From Mesorhizobium sp. (lineage in GTDB: Bacteria > Pseudomonadota > Alphaproteobacteria > Rhizobiales > Rhizobiaceae): a DNA stretch of 41,729 nucleotides. Positions 17,786-25,733 of the stretch are shown one piece after another (the stretch's first letter is position 1; each line of letters starts with the position of its first letter). The notes under the pieces were generated by a model. That model saw nothing but the letters and a program-made list of their open reading frames with translations, was not told the DNA's origin and did no database searches. The stretch is from contig SAQR01000009.1 of NCBI GenBank assembly GCA_004020365.1, positions 1 through 41,729 on the forward strand, read 5' to 3'. The position numbers and the translations under genes were made by a program.

Positions 17786-18819
17786 TCATGCATGGATCGG
17801 CTCTGGCGCTCCTTCCCAGCGGAAGTTTCCTCCGTCCAGCCACATCCGATGCAGGATCACACCGATCCGACGCGCCAAGGCCACCATGGCCCGCTTGGTC
17901 CCGCGCCGTTTCGCGACCCGCGAGGCCCATGTCCGCAACCACGACCCACGGCCCCGGTTCATCATGACGGTTGCGGCCTGGCATAAGGCGCGGGGTAAAT
18001 GGGCGTCACCGGCTTTGGTGATACCGCCTGTCACGTCGCGCTCGCCGGACTGCTGCCGTGAAGGGGTGAGGCCGACCCACGGGCCGACTTTCTTCGACGA
18101 CGAGAACCGAGCCGGATCATCCACGGCCGACTTGAAGGTCAATGCGACCACCGCGCCAACGGCCGGCATGGTCATCAGCAAGCGGCAGGTCGGGTCGTCC
18201 TGTGCTAGGCTGCGCACATGCCGCTCCAGTCGCGCCAGTTCATGGCGGAGGGTGGCACGGGCGCGAAGCATCGGCTCGGTTGCCGCCACCAGCGTAGTGT
18301 TGCTGGCAACCAGTTCCTGAATGCGAGCATCAAACCGTCCTTTGGAGATTGCGCCGACTTTCAAGCCGAAGTTCCGCAATAACCCGCGCAAGGACATTTC
18401 CAGAGCGATCACGCCCTGCTGGATGGATTTGCGCGCCCCGAGGAGTGCGCGGATCTCCTGGGCAGACACCGACTTGCAATGGACTGGCCGGAACCAGCCC
18501 AAATGTAGCAGCCGGGCAATACCTTCAGCATCGCGCCGGTCTGTCTTGATCGGCATGGCTTTCAGAGCACCCTTCACTTGCCGGGTTTCCATCAGAACCA
18601 CTTCCAGGCCGGCTTCGGTCAGCCCACGGTGCAGCCATTGCGACAACGGCCCGGCTTCCATCCCGATCATCGCAATTTCGCCCTGTTGCTCCAGCGCGAA
18701 TTGCGTCAGCGCCGCGGATCGCTGCCGACCTCAGCCTCCTTCACGATCTTGCCGTGCTCGCTGACAATGCAGACCGCAGTCTTGGCGAGTGAGACATCCA
18801 ACCCAATGAACAGTTTCAT
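17786..18819 (-). pseudogene. IS110-family transposase, one frameshift
   Basis: A DEDD-type transposase of the IS110 family. It begins at the ATG 18817-18819 with FIGLDVSLAKTAVCIVSEHG (first catalytic Asp). A single-base loss near 18713 (GATCCGCGGCGCTGA, where one more G would restore the frame) creates a stop. The rest continues in another frame with IGMEAGPLSQWL, KTDRRDAEGIARLL and the C-terminal transposase_20 segment LMTMPAVGAVVALTF, followed by KKVGPWVGLTPSRQQSG and GGITKAGDAHLPRAL. Everything but the one indel looks intact. A GGAGG lies just upstream of the start. Confidence 0.85.
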
Positions 18820-18912
18820 CCCGTAATCCTCCTGTCAGAATCAGATACGGGAGCGTCGGCGGCAACCGGTCAGCATGCAATCGGTAACGGGCAGCGCACG
18901 ACGCAGGCCCCG

Positions 18913-19018
18913 TTACAGCATCTCATTGATCCAGAAGATGAACGCTGCAGCGAAGGCGATTGCTGACAAGAATGTGTGCGCGCATCGGTCGTATCGAGTG
19001 TGGATGCGTCGCCAGTCC
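18913..19018 (-). pseudogene. IS5-family transposase C-terminal scar
   Basis: The last 34 codons of an IS5-type transposase survive on the minus strand: DWRRIHTRYDRCAHTFLSAI, then AFAAAFIFWIN before the stop. The preceding residues in this frame do not match the family, so the scar begins at about 19018. It sits between the IS110 copy and catabolic cluster 1. Confidence 0.7.
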
Positions 19019-19205
19019 TTGGTCGGTCTGCCGGGGCACCGAGTATAATGGAGATAATCTTCTTTTGTATCTAGGTCGATGATGATATCCGTCATGCCTG
19101 CCAAAATGAGTCGGCGCTGGGCACAGCGTGACGACCCTATTCTGGCGGGCCGAGGCGGCTGCCCCAGCACCTAGCAGCGAGAAAACACACGCAAGGAGAA
19201 CTCCA

Positions 19206-20483
19206 TTGCCTTCTTCAGAGACCAGAGCGCAGACACTCGGCCCTAGCATGATTTGGCGGAACTGGGTGAGCAATCAGGTTTGTCGGGTGAAGCATTTCGA
19301 AATGCCAAGTTCGGACGATGACGTCTGCAGAACGATCAAGACAGCAGCTTCAACCAATCTGCGCGTCCGCGTAGTGGGTACGGGTCACTCTTATACGCCG
19401 ATTGTCCCCACGGACGGAGTTCTAATCTCCGCGGAGCGTCTAACAGGGATCGAAAATATCGACCCAACCAACGGCAGCGTAACCCTCCGCGGCGGAACGC
19501 GGATTTGTGACGTTGGCCTTGAACTGCGTTCTGCTGGTTGGGCATTGCCCAACCAGGGCGATATCGATCTGCAGACGATGAGCGGGGCCGTATCGACGGG
19601 TACGCATGGCAGCGGCGATAGTTTGCAATGCTTAGCGGGCCCGATAATTGGAATGCGGATAGCGATGGGCGATGGATCCATCGCCAATTTCGATGCTTCG
19701 CAAGACATCGATGTCCTCAACGCTGCGAAAGTTTGTCTCGGAATGCTTGGCGTGGTGCTTTCCGTCACGATGAAGCTTGTTCCTGCTTTTGATCTTCATG
19801 ACAAAATATGGCGTGAGGATTTTGAAGAATGCATGAATCATTTGGATCAGCTATGTCAGGAAAACCGGAGCCTCCGCGTGTTCTGGTGCCCGACCGAACA
19901 CTCGGCATCGTTATACAGCCTGCCCGACACGTCTGGCATTGGTCGTACGCGCAGTAAAGCTGATGTCTGCGAAATCAGAACGCTGAACGTCACAACTCAG
20001 CCGTCAGCAGCTGTCGAAGCACAGGCCGGCGAGAGAATAGGGCCCAGCTATCGGCTATTTCCGGGTTCAATTCCGATGCCGAACCATAACGAATGCGAAT
20101 ACTCGGTGCCCTACGAGGACGGTCCGGCGGTATTGCGTGAAATACGCAAGCTGATCCAGACGAAGCATCCGTCGCAGATATTCCCGGTTGAGTATAGAAC
20201 CGTGGCGGCTGACGATATTTGGTTGAGTCCATACTTTGAGCGGAAGACCGCAATGATATCGGTGTCCGGCGCAGCAGGAGAGGACTACTGGGATTTCATC
20301 CGCGATTGCGAGACAATCTTTTCCTGGGTAAAAGGTCGTCCGCACTGGGGCAAACTTCACAGCCTGGGCCGGTCCGAGATCGAAGCCTTGTACCCAAGAT
20401 ACGGGGATTTTATTTCTCAAAGGGCTCGCTTCGACCCGGACGGTCGCTTCCTGAACGACTACCTGCGCGAACGTTTCGGCTAA
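19206..20483 (+). CDS. Sugar-1,4-lactone oxidase-like FAD enzyme
   Basis: A flavoprotein of the VAO/ALO family (D-arabinono-1,4-lactone or L-gulono-1,4-lactone oxidase type), about 425 residues. The FAD-binding domain shows RVRVVGTGHSYTPIV with the His-Ser loop, LISAERLTGIENID, and the PNQGDIDLQTMSGAVSTGTH segment. The C-terminal ALO domain shows PVEYRTVAADDIWLSPYF and the conserved RPHWGK near the end. It probably oxidises an aldonolactone or related polyol with oxygen or another acceptor. The TTG at 19206 is chosen because AAGGAG (19193-19198) lies seven bases upstream and the codon is in frame. An ATG at 19248, 14 codons later, is the alternative. Its stop overlaps, tail to tail, the stop of the minus-strand rpiR gene, and it heads catabolic cluster 1, so its substrate may be a sugar handled by that cluster. 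Confidence 0.85.
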   Translation: MPSSETRAQTLGPSMIWRNWVSNQVCRVKHFEMPSSDDDVCRTIKTAASTNLRVRVVGTGHSYTPIVPTDGVLISAERLTGIENIDPTNGSVTLRGGTRICDVGLELRSAGWALPNQGDIDLQTMSGAVSTGTHGSGDSLQCLAGPIIGMRIAMGDGSIANFDASQDIDVLNAAKVCLGMLGVVLSVTMKLVPAFDLHDKIWREDFEECMNHLDQLCQENRSLRVFWCPTEHSASLYSLPDTSGIGRTRSKADVCEIRTLNVTTQPSAAVEAQAGERIGPSYRLFPGSIPMPNHNECEYSVPYEDGPAVLREIRKLIQTKHPSQIFPVEYRTVAADDIWLSPYFERKTAMISVSGAAGEDYWDFIRDCETIFSWVKGRPHWGKLHSLGRSEIEALYPRYGDFISQRARFDPDGRFLNDYLRERFG

Positions 20484-21307
20484 AAGCTTTTATCTATGGT
20501 GGCTTCTGCGGTTCGCTGCATAGCCGCCTGGAACTTGCTGCCATCTTTAGCGATCATGTTGGCGAGGATGTCGATGATCAAATATTGTCCAGCGACCCTG
20601 GAGAATGCTCCTCGCGTGATGGGCGTGTCTGTTGAGGATGCTCCCAGTACAGCGTCCGCGTTGGCAGCGATCGGACTGCGTATATGACAGGTGATTGCGA
20701 TGGTAAATGCGCCAGCCGCCTTGGCCGCCATAAGTGAGTTGATTGTATCCTTGCTCGAGCCAGATTCCGAAATTGCCAGTGCGACTTGCTTCGGCCCGAG
20801 ATTCACTGCACTCATGACGGCGAGATGTGGGTCGTCCAGCACGCGCGACACCAGTCCGAATCGAACAAACAAGTAATGCGCGTATCGGGCCACATTCGCA
20901 GAGCCGCCGAACCCGTACAGATCTATGCTTTTTGCTCGTATGATCTGTTTTGCCGCCAATTCGAGAGCGGCGTGGTTCAACAGGTCCTTTGTCTGCTTGA
21001 GCGCGGTGATGGCCGTCGACAGCGTGTCGTCGATGACGTCACCAGACGGGCTGGCGTGTCTGATTGTCTGGTGAGTGGAGAGTTCGATCCCCAATGCCAG
21101 TTTGAAACGCTGGAAGCTCGAAAATTTGATGTCTCTACAGAACCTCAAGACGCTCGCTTCGCTCGATCCGGATCCGTCAGCAACCTCCGTGATAGTTTGG
21201 TTCACGACCTTCGCGGGATCGTTAAGGACGTACTCACTGATGCGAAGGAGCGCCGGACTGAGGCTGGGCTGAGACGAACGCAAGCGCGCCAAGATCTTTT
21301 CCTGCAT
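20480..21307 (-). CDS. RpiR-family regulator of cluster 1
   Basis: A 275-residue MurR/RpiR transcription factor. The N-terminal helix-turn-helix domain (about residues 1-77) contains ISEYVLNDPAKVVNQTITEV and SEASVLRFCRDIKFSSFQRFK. The C-terminal SIS domain (about 105-250) contains SIDLYGFGGSANVARYAHYL and LAISESGSSKDTINSL, the phosphosugar-binding loop. Such regulators sense a sugar phosphate, usually an intermediate of the pathway they control. It is divergent from the sugar kinase gene, with 290 bp between the starts, so it probably regulates the kinase-led operon and itself. A second RpiR protein (28743-29567) shares the architecture, but the sequences differ clearly. Confidence 0.92.
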   Translation of the reverse strand: MQEKILARLRSSQPSLSPALLRISEYVLNDPAKVVNQTITEVADGSGSSEASVLRFCRDIKFSSFQRFKLALGIELSTHQTIRHASPSGDVIDDTLSTAITALKQTKDLLNHAALELAAKQIIRAKSIDLYGFGGSANVARYAHYLFVRFGLVSRVLDDPHLAVMSAVNLGPKQVALAISESGSSKDTINSLMAAKAAGAFTIAITCHIRSPIAANADAVLGASSTDTPITRGAFSRVAGQYLIIDILANMIAKDGSKFQAAMQRTAEATIDKSF

Positions 21308-21512
21308 TTACGATTCCCTTGATGTCGCCGAGCTCCAGCTCCCTAGGCTTGATTGACACAGGCAGTGAAAGCAATAGGAATTTTTCAGCAGATTGCCAAG
21401 CCGTGAACATTGTTTTCGTTAGAGCCCCCAGCCGCCTGCCAGCCTTTTTGCACGGCATTTGACCATCATCGCCGCGCGGGGAAAGAGTCGCGCATGATGA
21501 AAAAAACCATCT

Positions 21513-21540
21513 TTGACAGACGAAAAAAAAGTGATATTCC
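21513..21540 (+). promoter_or_regulatory. Candidate promoter of the kinase operon
   Basis: In the 290-bp divergent region (21308-21597) a perfect TTGACA (21513-21518) is followed after 16 bases by TATTCC, a poor -10. It points towards the kinase gene 58 bp downstream. The flanks are A-rich. No clear palindromic RpiR operator was found by eye. Confidence 0.3.
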
Positions 21541-21597
21541 TTCAGCGAGAGACTGGGACCGCGGCCGCTGGGCGCGAATGCGAACAGAGATGACGAG

Positions 21598-22542
21598 ATG
21601 GGTTCTATATCGATTGGTGTCGACATCGGAGGCACCAAAACGCATTTGAGAAGCTGCCTGGAACAGGGCATGGGCCGCGACTTGGTGGTGAGGACCAGTG
21701 AATGGCGTTGTGGAGCCTATGACCACGATATTCCTGGACTAATCGCGCTAATCAGCGGATTTGCGGATGGCGCCACTCCCAACGGCATCGCGATTGGCTC
21801 TCATGGATGTGATGATGAGGCCGAGTGTGCCATCCTGCAAAAACCACTTTCCAATCATTTTGCCTGCCCGTTGAGGGTCGTCAACGATGCAGAGCTATTT
21901 CCCCTAGCCATGGGGCTTTCCAGCGGAATTGGTGTCGTCGCGGGAACTGGCTCAATCGCCGTTGCTCGGGACCAGAAAGGCAGGATGCATGTCGCAGGCG
22001 GTTGGGGCTGGGCAATCGGAGACGAAGGGAGCGCTCCCGGTTTAGTACGTGAGGCTGGTCGAGCAGTGCGACGGCACATTGACCTCGGAGGGGCAAGGTC
22101 AGAGCCGCTTGTCGAAGCGCTTTGTGAGGCATTTGGACTGAATAGCCCCACGAACATCGGCACCGCTATCGCGAAGGAAGGCGGTGCCTCGGCTCTGGGG
22201 CGACACGCACCCGTTATCTTCTACGCAGCCAATGAAGGCTCGTCGTTGGCTAAGCGCGTTATTGACGAGGGCGCAGCGGCCCTGACCCAATTAGTTCACC
22301 ACCTGAAGTTGGCGGGCGTGTCCGACAAAGACGTGGTGGTAGGCGGAGGGGTCATCCTCGCCCAGCCACTTTTAGCCAATGCGTTCTCCCATCAAATTTC
22401 CGATCGTTTCGGGGCGACAGTGGCGGTCACCTTCCTCGACAAGCCGCCGGTCTTAGGCGCCTGCGTCTTGGCGCGGCAACTTTGCAGTGCCGGGGATGGC
22501 CCAGAGACCTCAATTGTCTCTCAACATATGGATATCCAATGA
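21598..22542 (+). CDS. BadF/NagK-type sugar kinase
   Basis: A 314-residue ASKHA-fold kinase of the BadF/BadG/BcrA/BcrD ATPase family, which includes N-acetylglucosamine kinases. Phosphate-1 motif: SIGVDIGGTKTHLR. The middle contains RVVNDAELFPLAMGLSSG and VVAGTGSIAVARD (phosphate-2), then GGWGWAIGDEGS, typical of NAGK-like enzymes. The adenosine motif is VVVGGGVILAQPLL. It probably phosphorylates an imported hexose or amino sugar in the cytosol. Its ATG lies just after an AGATGACGAG stretch (weak ribosome-binding site). The gene ends in an ATGA overlap with the SIS-domain gene, which implies translational coupling, and the RpiR gene lies upstream on the other strand. Substrate specificity cannot be read from the sequence. 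Confidence 0.85.
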   Translation: MGSISIGVDIGGTKTHLRSCLEQGMGRDLVVRTSEWRCGAYDHDIPGLIALISGFADGATPNGIAIGSHGCDDEAECAILQKPLSNHFACPLRVVNDAELFPLAMGLSSGIGVVAGTGSIAVARDQKGRMHVAGGWGWAIGDEGSAPGLVREAGRAVRRHIDLGGARSEPLVEALCEAFGLNSPTNIGTAIAKEGGASALGRHAPVIFYAANEGSSLAKRVIDEGAAALTQLVHHLKLAGVSDKDVVVGGGVILAQPLLANAFSHQISDRFGATVAVTFLDKPPVLGACVLARQLCSAGDGPETSIVSQHMDIQ

Positions 22543-23552
22543 TTTACAGGTCAACGATCGCCCGTCAACCCAATCAGTTTCGCCATACCTTGGAAGTGGT
22601 CGGAACGCAGCTTCGCGACCTTGATCTCGCGCCATTTGAAAAGGGGACTGTCGTCGTTACAGGAATAGGCGCGAGTTACGAGGCAGCGGGGGTAGTGGCC
22701 GGTGAGCTGCAACGCCGCGGCAGACGAGCAAATACTTGGCGCGCAGTCGATCTCATGGAGCCGGGGGACCCTGGCGACGCGATCATAGTCTTTTCTGTCG
22801 GAGGAAGAAGCATCGAGCCAATCGCTGCACTCACCATCCACAGCACGTTACCATCCCTCGCGATTACAAGCGGAGGCAACGACCCGCTGTCACGCACCGC
22901 TTCGGCAGCACTTCGCTTCGAGTCCGGTCCGGATTCACTGCCGTCGAGCACCGGCTACACAGGCTCGCTGCTGGCAGGCGGGCTGCTGATAGATGCGCTC
23001 TGCGGTGAAGACAGCTTCAATTGGAACGACATTCCTCTGATAGCAAGCGAGGTCTTGGAAACCTCTGCGAAAAAGATGGCACGCATTGGAGAAATGTTTC
23101 ATGACCAGCGGGCGATCGATTGCGTTGGCGCGATATCGGCTTTGGGTACGGCGGGCGAGGCTTGTTTGCTCATTCGCGAGGCTGCGAGGGTGCCCACCGG
23201 CGTCGCAGACACGCTGCACTACTTGCACGGCCCGATGGAATCGATGGATCAGGCAACCGGGATTTTGATATTTGGTGACGGCCGCGAAGTGCGATTGGCG
23301 CAGGAATTGGCTGAAATCGGCTGTGCAGTTCTTCTGGTAACCGCAAGCGAGTCGCCTCAGGACGCCAAAAACCTCGCAGTTGTGAAGGTGCCATCTTTGC
23401 AGAACCGCGTGGCACGATCAATCGTGGACATCCTGCCCGCTCAGCTGCTAGCCGCAGAACTGTCCGACGCGGCCGGACTTACTGATGCCCAGTTTCGTTA
23501 TAGCCAAAATGACACAAAGGTGACCATGGACGAATCGGAGCCCCGGGTCTGA
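22539..23552 (+). CDS. SIS-domain sugar isomerase/deaminase-like protein
   Basis: A 337-residue protein with two SIS domains, like the isomerase part of GlmS and the AgaS/FrlB proteins. SIS 1 starts VVVTGIGASYEAAGVVAGEL and contains FSVGGRSIEPIAAL where GlmS proteins have the SQSGET loop. SIS 2 contains REAARVPTGVADTLHYLHGP, the counterpart of the AEAF..EFRHGP signature. It probably isomerises or deaminates the phosphosugar made by the kinase, with which it is coupled by the ATGA overlap at 22539-22542. The GlmS glutaminase domain is absent. The changed SIS loop (GGRS for SGET) may mean an unusual substrate. The start at 22539 is fixed by the overlap; an upstream in-frame ATG at 22482 lies inside the kinase gene. 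Confidence 0.82.
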   Translation: MIYRSTIARQPNQFRHTLEVVGTQLRDLDLAPFEKGTVVVTGIGASYEAAGVVAGELQRRGRRANTWRAVDLMEPGDPGDAIIVFSVGGRSIEPIAALTIHSTLPSLAITSGGNDPLSRTASAALRFESGPDSLPSSTGYTGSLLAGGLLIDALCGEDSFNWNDIPLIASEVLETSAKKMARIGEMFHDQRAIDCVGAISALGTAGEACLLIREAARVPTGVADTLHYLHGPMESMDQATGILIFGDGREVRLAQELAEIGCAVLLVTASESPQDAKNLAVVKVPSLQNRVARSIVDILPAQLLAAELSDAAGLTDAQFRYSQNDTKVTMDESEPRV

Positions 23553-23920
23553 GCACGCGCGCCACGAGATGACACGTTCCGGACATCCTTCTTGGCCCTG
23601 ATCAAGACAGCAATGGCGAGCCAGTGCAGTGTTCACGCTGTCTCGAGGCCGTCGACGGCAGAATGTGTCGTGCTTCGCCTGCCAATTGAATGGAGCGCAG
23701 CATTCTGTTTCCAAAGGCGCATGAAACTTGGAAAGGTAACTCTACGATAAAACTATACGCCGTGGAATTGTCTCGGCACGGTTGACGGCTGCGAGTAACT
23801 CACCACGGGGAACACTGCATCGTTGACGTCCTCTGCTTGCTGAAGCTCGCTTAAGCGTTGCTGGCAGCATCTGAGGTGCCCATTCCAGGCGAGCATAAAT
23901 AACTCCAGGAGCAACGGACG
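23553..23920. other. Gap between the SIS gene and the permease genes
   Basis: About 370 bp without a gene. No repeat or clear terminator was seen. The gap is long enough for the transporter genes to have their own promoter. Confidence 0.4.
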
Positions 23921-24799
23921 ATGGCATCTTCCCGGCCTAAAGTGTATTCGGCGCTCGTTACACCCGCGATCGCGTTCCTATGTCTTGCGACAGTCGTGCC
24001 GATTGCAGCTGTCATTGCCCTCTCGTTCGGTGACTTCAACATAGCCTTCCCGGAAAAGACGCGCTTTATCCGGCTTTACAATTACGCGCGGTTCTTGTCC
24101 GACGGTCGGTTTATCAACGCCGCGCTGCTTACGTTCATTTTGGTCGTCGTCCCCGTCGTCCTCCAATTACTGTGTGGATTAGCGTTGGCAATAGCGCTTA
24201 AGGAAAATCTCGTTGGCACACGGTGGATGCGAGCATCTTTCCTGCTTCCGTCAATAATTCCGCCAGCGGTAGGCGGAATTGTGTGGAAGCTGTTCCTCAT
24301 TCCTGGTGTGGGCGGCTTGTCTTATCTCGCAAGCTTGTTCGGTCACAATTTCGAAGCTGACTTACTTGGAAGCAAAACGTCAGCGCTTATCTCCGTGATC
24401 ATCGTATCGATTTGGTTTGGCGTTCCCATAGTTGCTTTGCTGCTTCTCTCGTCTTTGGACTCGATCCCAGACGAGATTTATGAGGCGGCAAACCTCGACG
24501 GAGCAAGTTGGGCCCAGGCGCAATGGCATATTTCCATACCGCTCGTCTTACCTGCGATGGGAGCCGTCGCCGTGTTTCAAGCCTTAGAGATCCTTGGGAT
24601 TTTCCCCGTGATCTTCGTGTTGACAGGTGGCGGGCCGGCTGGGGCGACTGAACCCCTAAACTTCTACGCTTTCCTGACCGCATTTACATATCTCGATCTC
24701 GATTATTCCGCCGCAATTCTCGTGGCATTCACAACAACGATCGTCGGCGTGTGTTTTTGGTCTATTCGCCAAATCTCGGCCACTCGCGTTGGGAGGTAA
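23921..24799 (+). CDS. Sugar ABC permease, MalF/UgpA type (cluster 1)
   Basis: A 292-residue inner-membrane permease of the carbohydrate uptake-1 (CUT1) class with six predicted membrane helices; the first is around LVTPAIAFLCLATVVPIAAV. The EAA loop that contacts the ATPase is EAANLDGASWAQAQWHISIP at about residue 187. The family segment VLTGGGPAGATEPLNFYAF precedes the last helix. AGGAG lies nine bases before the ATG. It is followed by a second permease and a binding protein, but there is no ATPase gene in this cluster. Its last ten or so codons lie in the first copy of an 81-bp tandem duplication, and the stop (TAA, 24797-24799) falls within that copy. Confidence 0.92.
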   Translation: MASSRPKVYSALVTPAIAFLCLATVVPIAAVIALSFGDFNIAFPEKTRFIRLYNYARFLSDGRFINAALLTFILVVVPVVLQLLCGLALAIALKENLVGTRWMRASFLLPSIIPPAVGGIVWKLFLIPGVGGLSYLASLFGHNFEADLLGSKTSALISVIIVSIWFGVPIVALLLLSSLDSIPDEIYEAANLDGASWAQAQWHISIPLVLPAMGAVAVFQALEILGIFPVIFVLTGGGPAGATEPLNFYAFLTAFTYLDLDYSAAILVAFTTTIVGVCFWSIRQISATRVGR

Positions 24800-24928
24800 G
24801 CCCATGCATCGATACCTTGGACGTCACATCTCCGAATATCATCCACTCGCCAAATCTCGGCCCCTCGCGTTGGGAGGTGAGCCCATGCGTCGGGACCTCG
24901 GACGTCACATCTACGGATACCTTGTCTC
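24767..24928 (+). repeat. 81-bp in-frame tandem duplication at a permease start
   Basis: Two adjacent copies with an 81-bp period (27 codons) begin at 24767 and 24848. Both contain CGCCAAATCTCGGC, then CTCGCGTTGGGAGGT with the ribosome-binding site, then a stop, GCCCATGC with a start codon, and GGACGTCACATCT. The first copy reads GGAGGTAAG and the second GGAGGTGAG. The duplication therefore repeats the 3' end of permease 1 plus the translation start of permease 2. Copies differ at roughly one position in seven and diverge towards the 3' end. Confidence 0.9.
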
Positions 24929-25709
24929 CGCTGCCTTTGCGCTATTCCTGTTCTCGCCGATATTGTGGACCCTATCGACATCTCTCAAACAGCCGACCGA
25001 GATGTTTCAATGGCCGCCCGTGATCGTTGGGGAGCCATCCGCTCAGCACTATACCGCGATAATCGCTGACAAGGACTTCTCTTCCGCGCTCATCAATTCA
25101 ATTGTGGTCTCATGCAGCACCATCATATTGACCATGGCGCTTTCGATCTCGGCAGCCTTTGGCATCTCTCATTTGCAGAAAACTGCGATGCGAAGGCTAT
25201 TGACGCTGGTGTTGGCACTCCGGGCGGCGCCAGCGATGATCTACATCATCCCCTACTTTCTCTTTTTTCGCCAAGTACACCTCGTCGACACGAAGATTGC
25301 GCTGATCATCGTCAACACAATGTTCGCGGTTCCGCTTGCGATCTGGTATTTGTCAGCGTTTTTTGACCAAGTGCCGCGTGAAATCGAAGAAGCCGCGATG
25401 ATAGACGGCGCGTCAACGCTGCAGACGATGACGCTCATCTCGATACCCATCGCCAAATATGGTATCCTGGCAACAGCAATACTGATATTCATTGGTTCGT
25501 GGAACGAGTTTCTTTTCGCGCTGACATTGACACGCGATGACGCAAAAACCGCAGCCGTCGCAATACTGAATTTCATGCCATTTGAGGGGACCGATTGGGG
25601 CAAGGCGGCAGCCGCATGCGTGCTTATGCTGGTCCCGATCGTGGTTTTCGTGCCGTTCATAAAGAAATACGTCGCCGGCCCAACAACGACCGGTTCCGTG
25701 AAAGGGTAA
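24804..25709 (+). CDS. Sugar ABC permease, MalG/UgpE type (cluster 1)
   Basis: The second CUT1 permease, about 301 residues from the first ATG or 274 from the second. The EAA loop is EEAAMIDGASTLQTMTLISI, and FLFALTLTRDDAKTAAVAIL follows, as in MalG-type proteins. The tandem duplication gives two start regions: ATG 24804 in copy 1 and ATG 24885 in copy 2, both preceded by GGGAGGT and both in the same frame. Starting at the first adds 27 residues that repeat the pattern RRDLGRHI (HRYLGRHI in copy 1). The normal family length suggests that the second start is ancestral and the first is an extension gained by the duplication. Confidence 0.9.
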   Translation: MHRYLGRHISEYHPLAKSRPLALGGEPMRRDLGRHIYGYLVSAAFALFLFSPILWTLSTSLKQPTEMFQWPPVIVGEPSAQHYTAIIADKDFSSALINSIVVSCSTIILTMALSISAAFGISHLQKTAMRRLLTLVLALRAAPAMIYIIPYFLFFRQVHLVDTKIALIIVNTMFAVPLAIWYLSAFFDQVPREIEEAAMIDGASTLQTMTLISIPIAKYGILATAILIFIGSWNEFLFALTLTRDDAKTAAVAILNFMPFEGTDWGKAAAACVLMLVPIVVFVPFIKKYVAGPTTTGSVKG

Positions 25710-25733
25710 AACACTAGCTCAAGGAGAAAATCA

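Noticed and set aside
20482..20493. TAAAAGCTTTTA palindrome as a bidirectional terminator between the lactone oxidase and rpiR genes
   Set aside because: It has no loop and only A/T-rich arms, so it could not form a stable hairpin.
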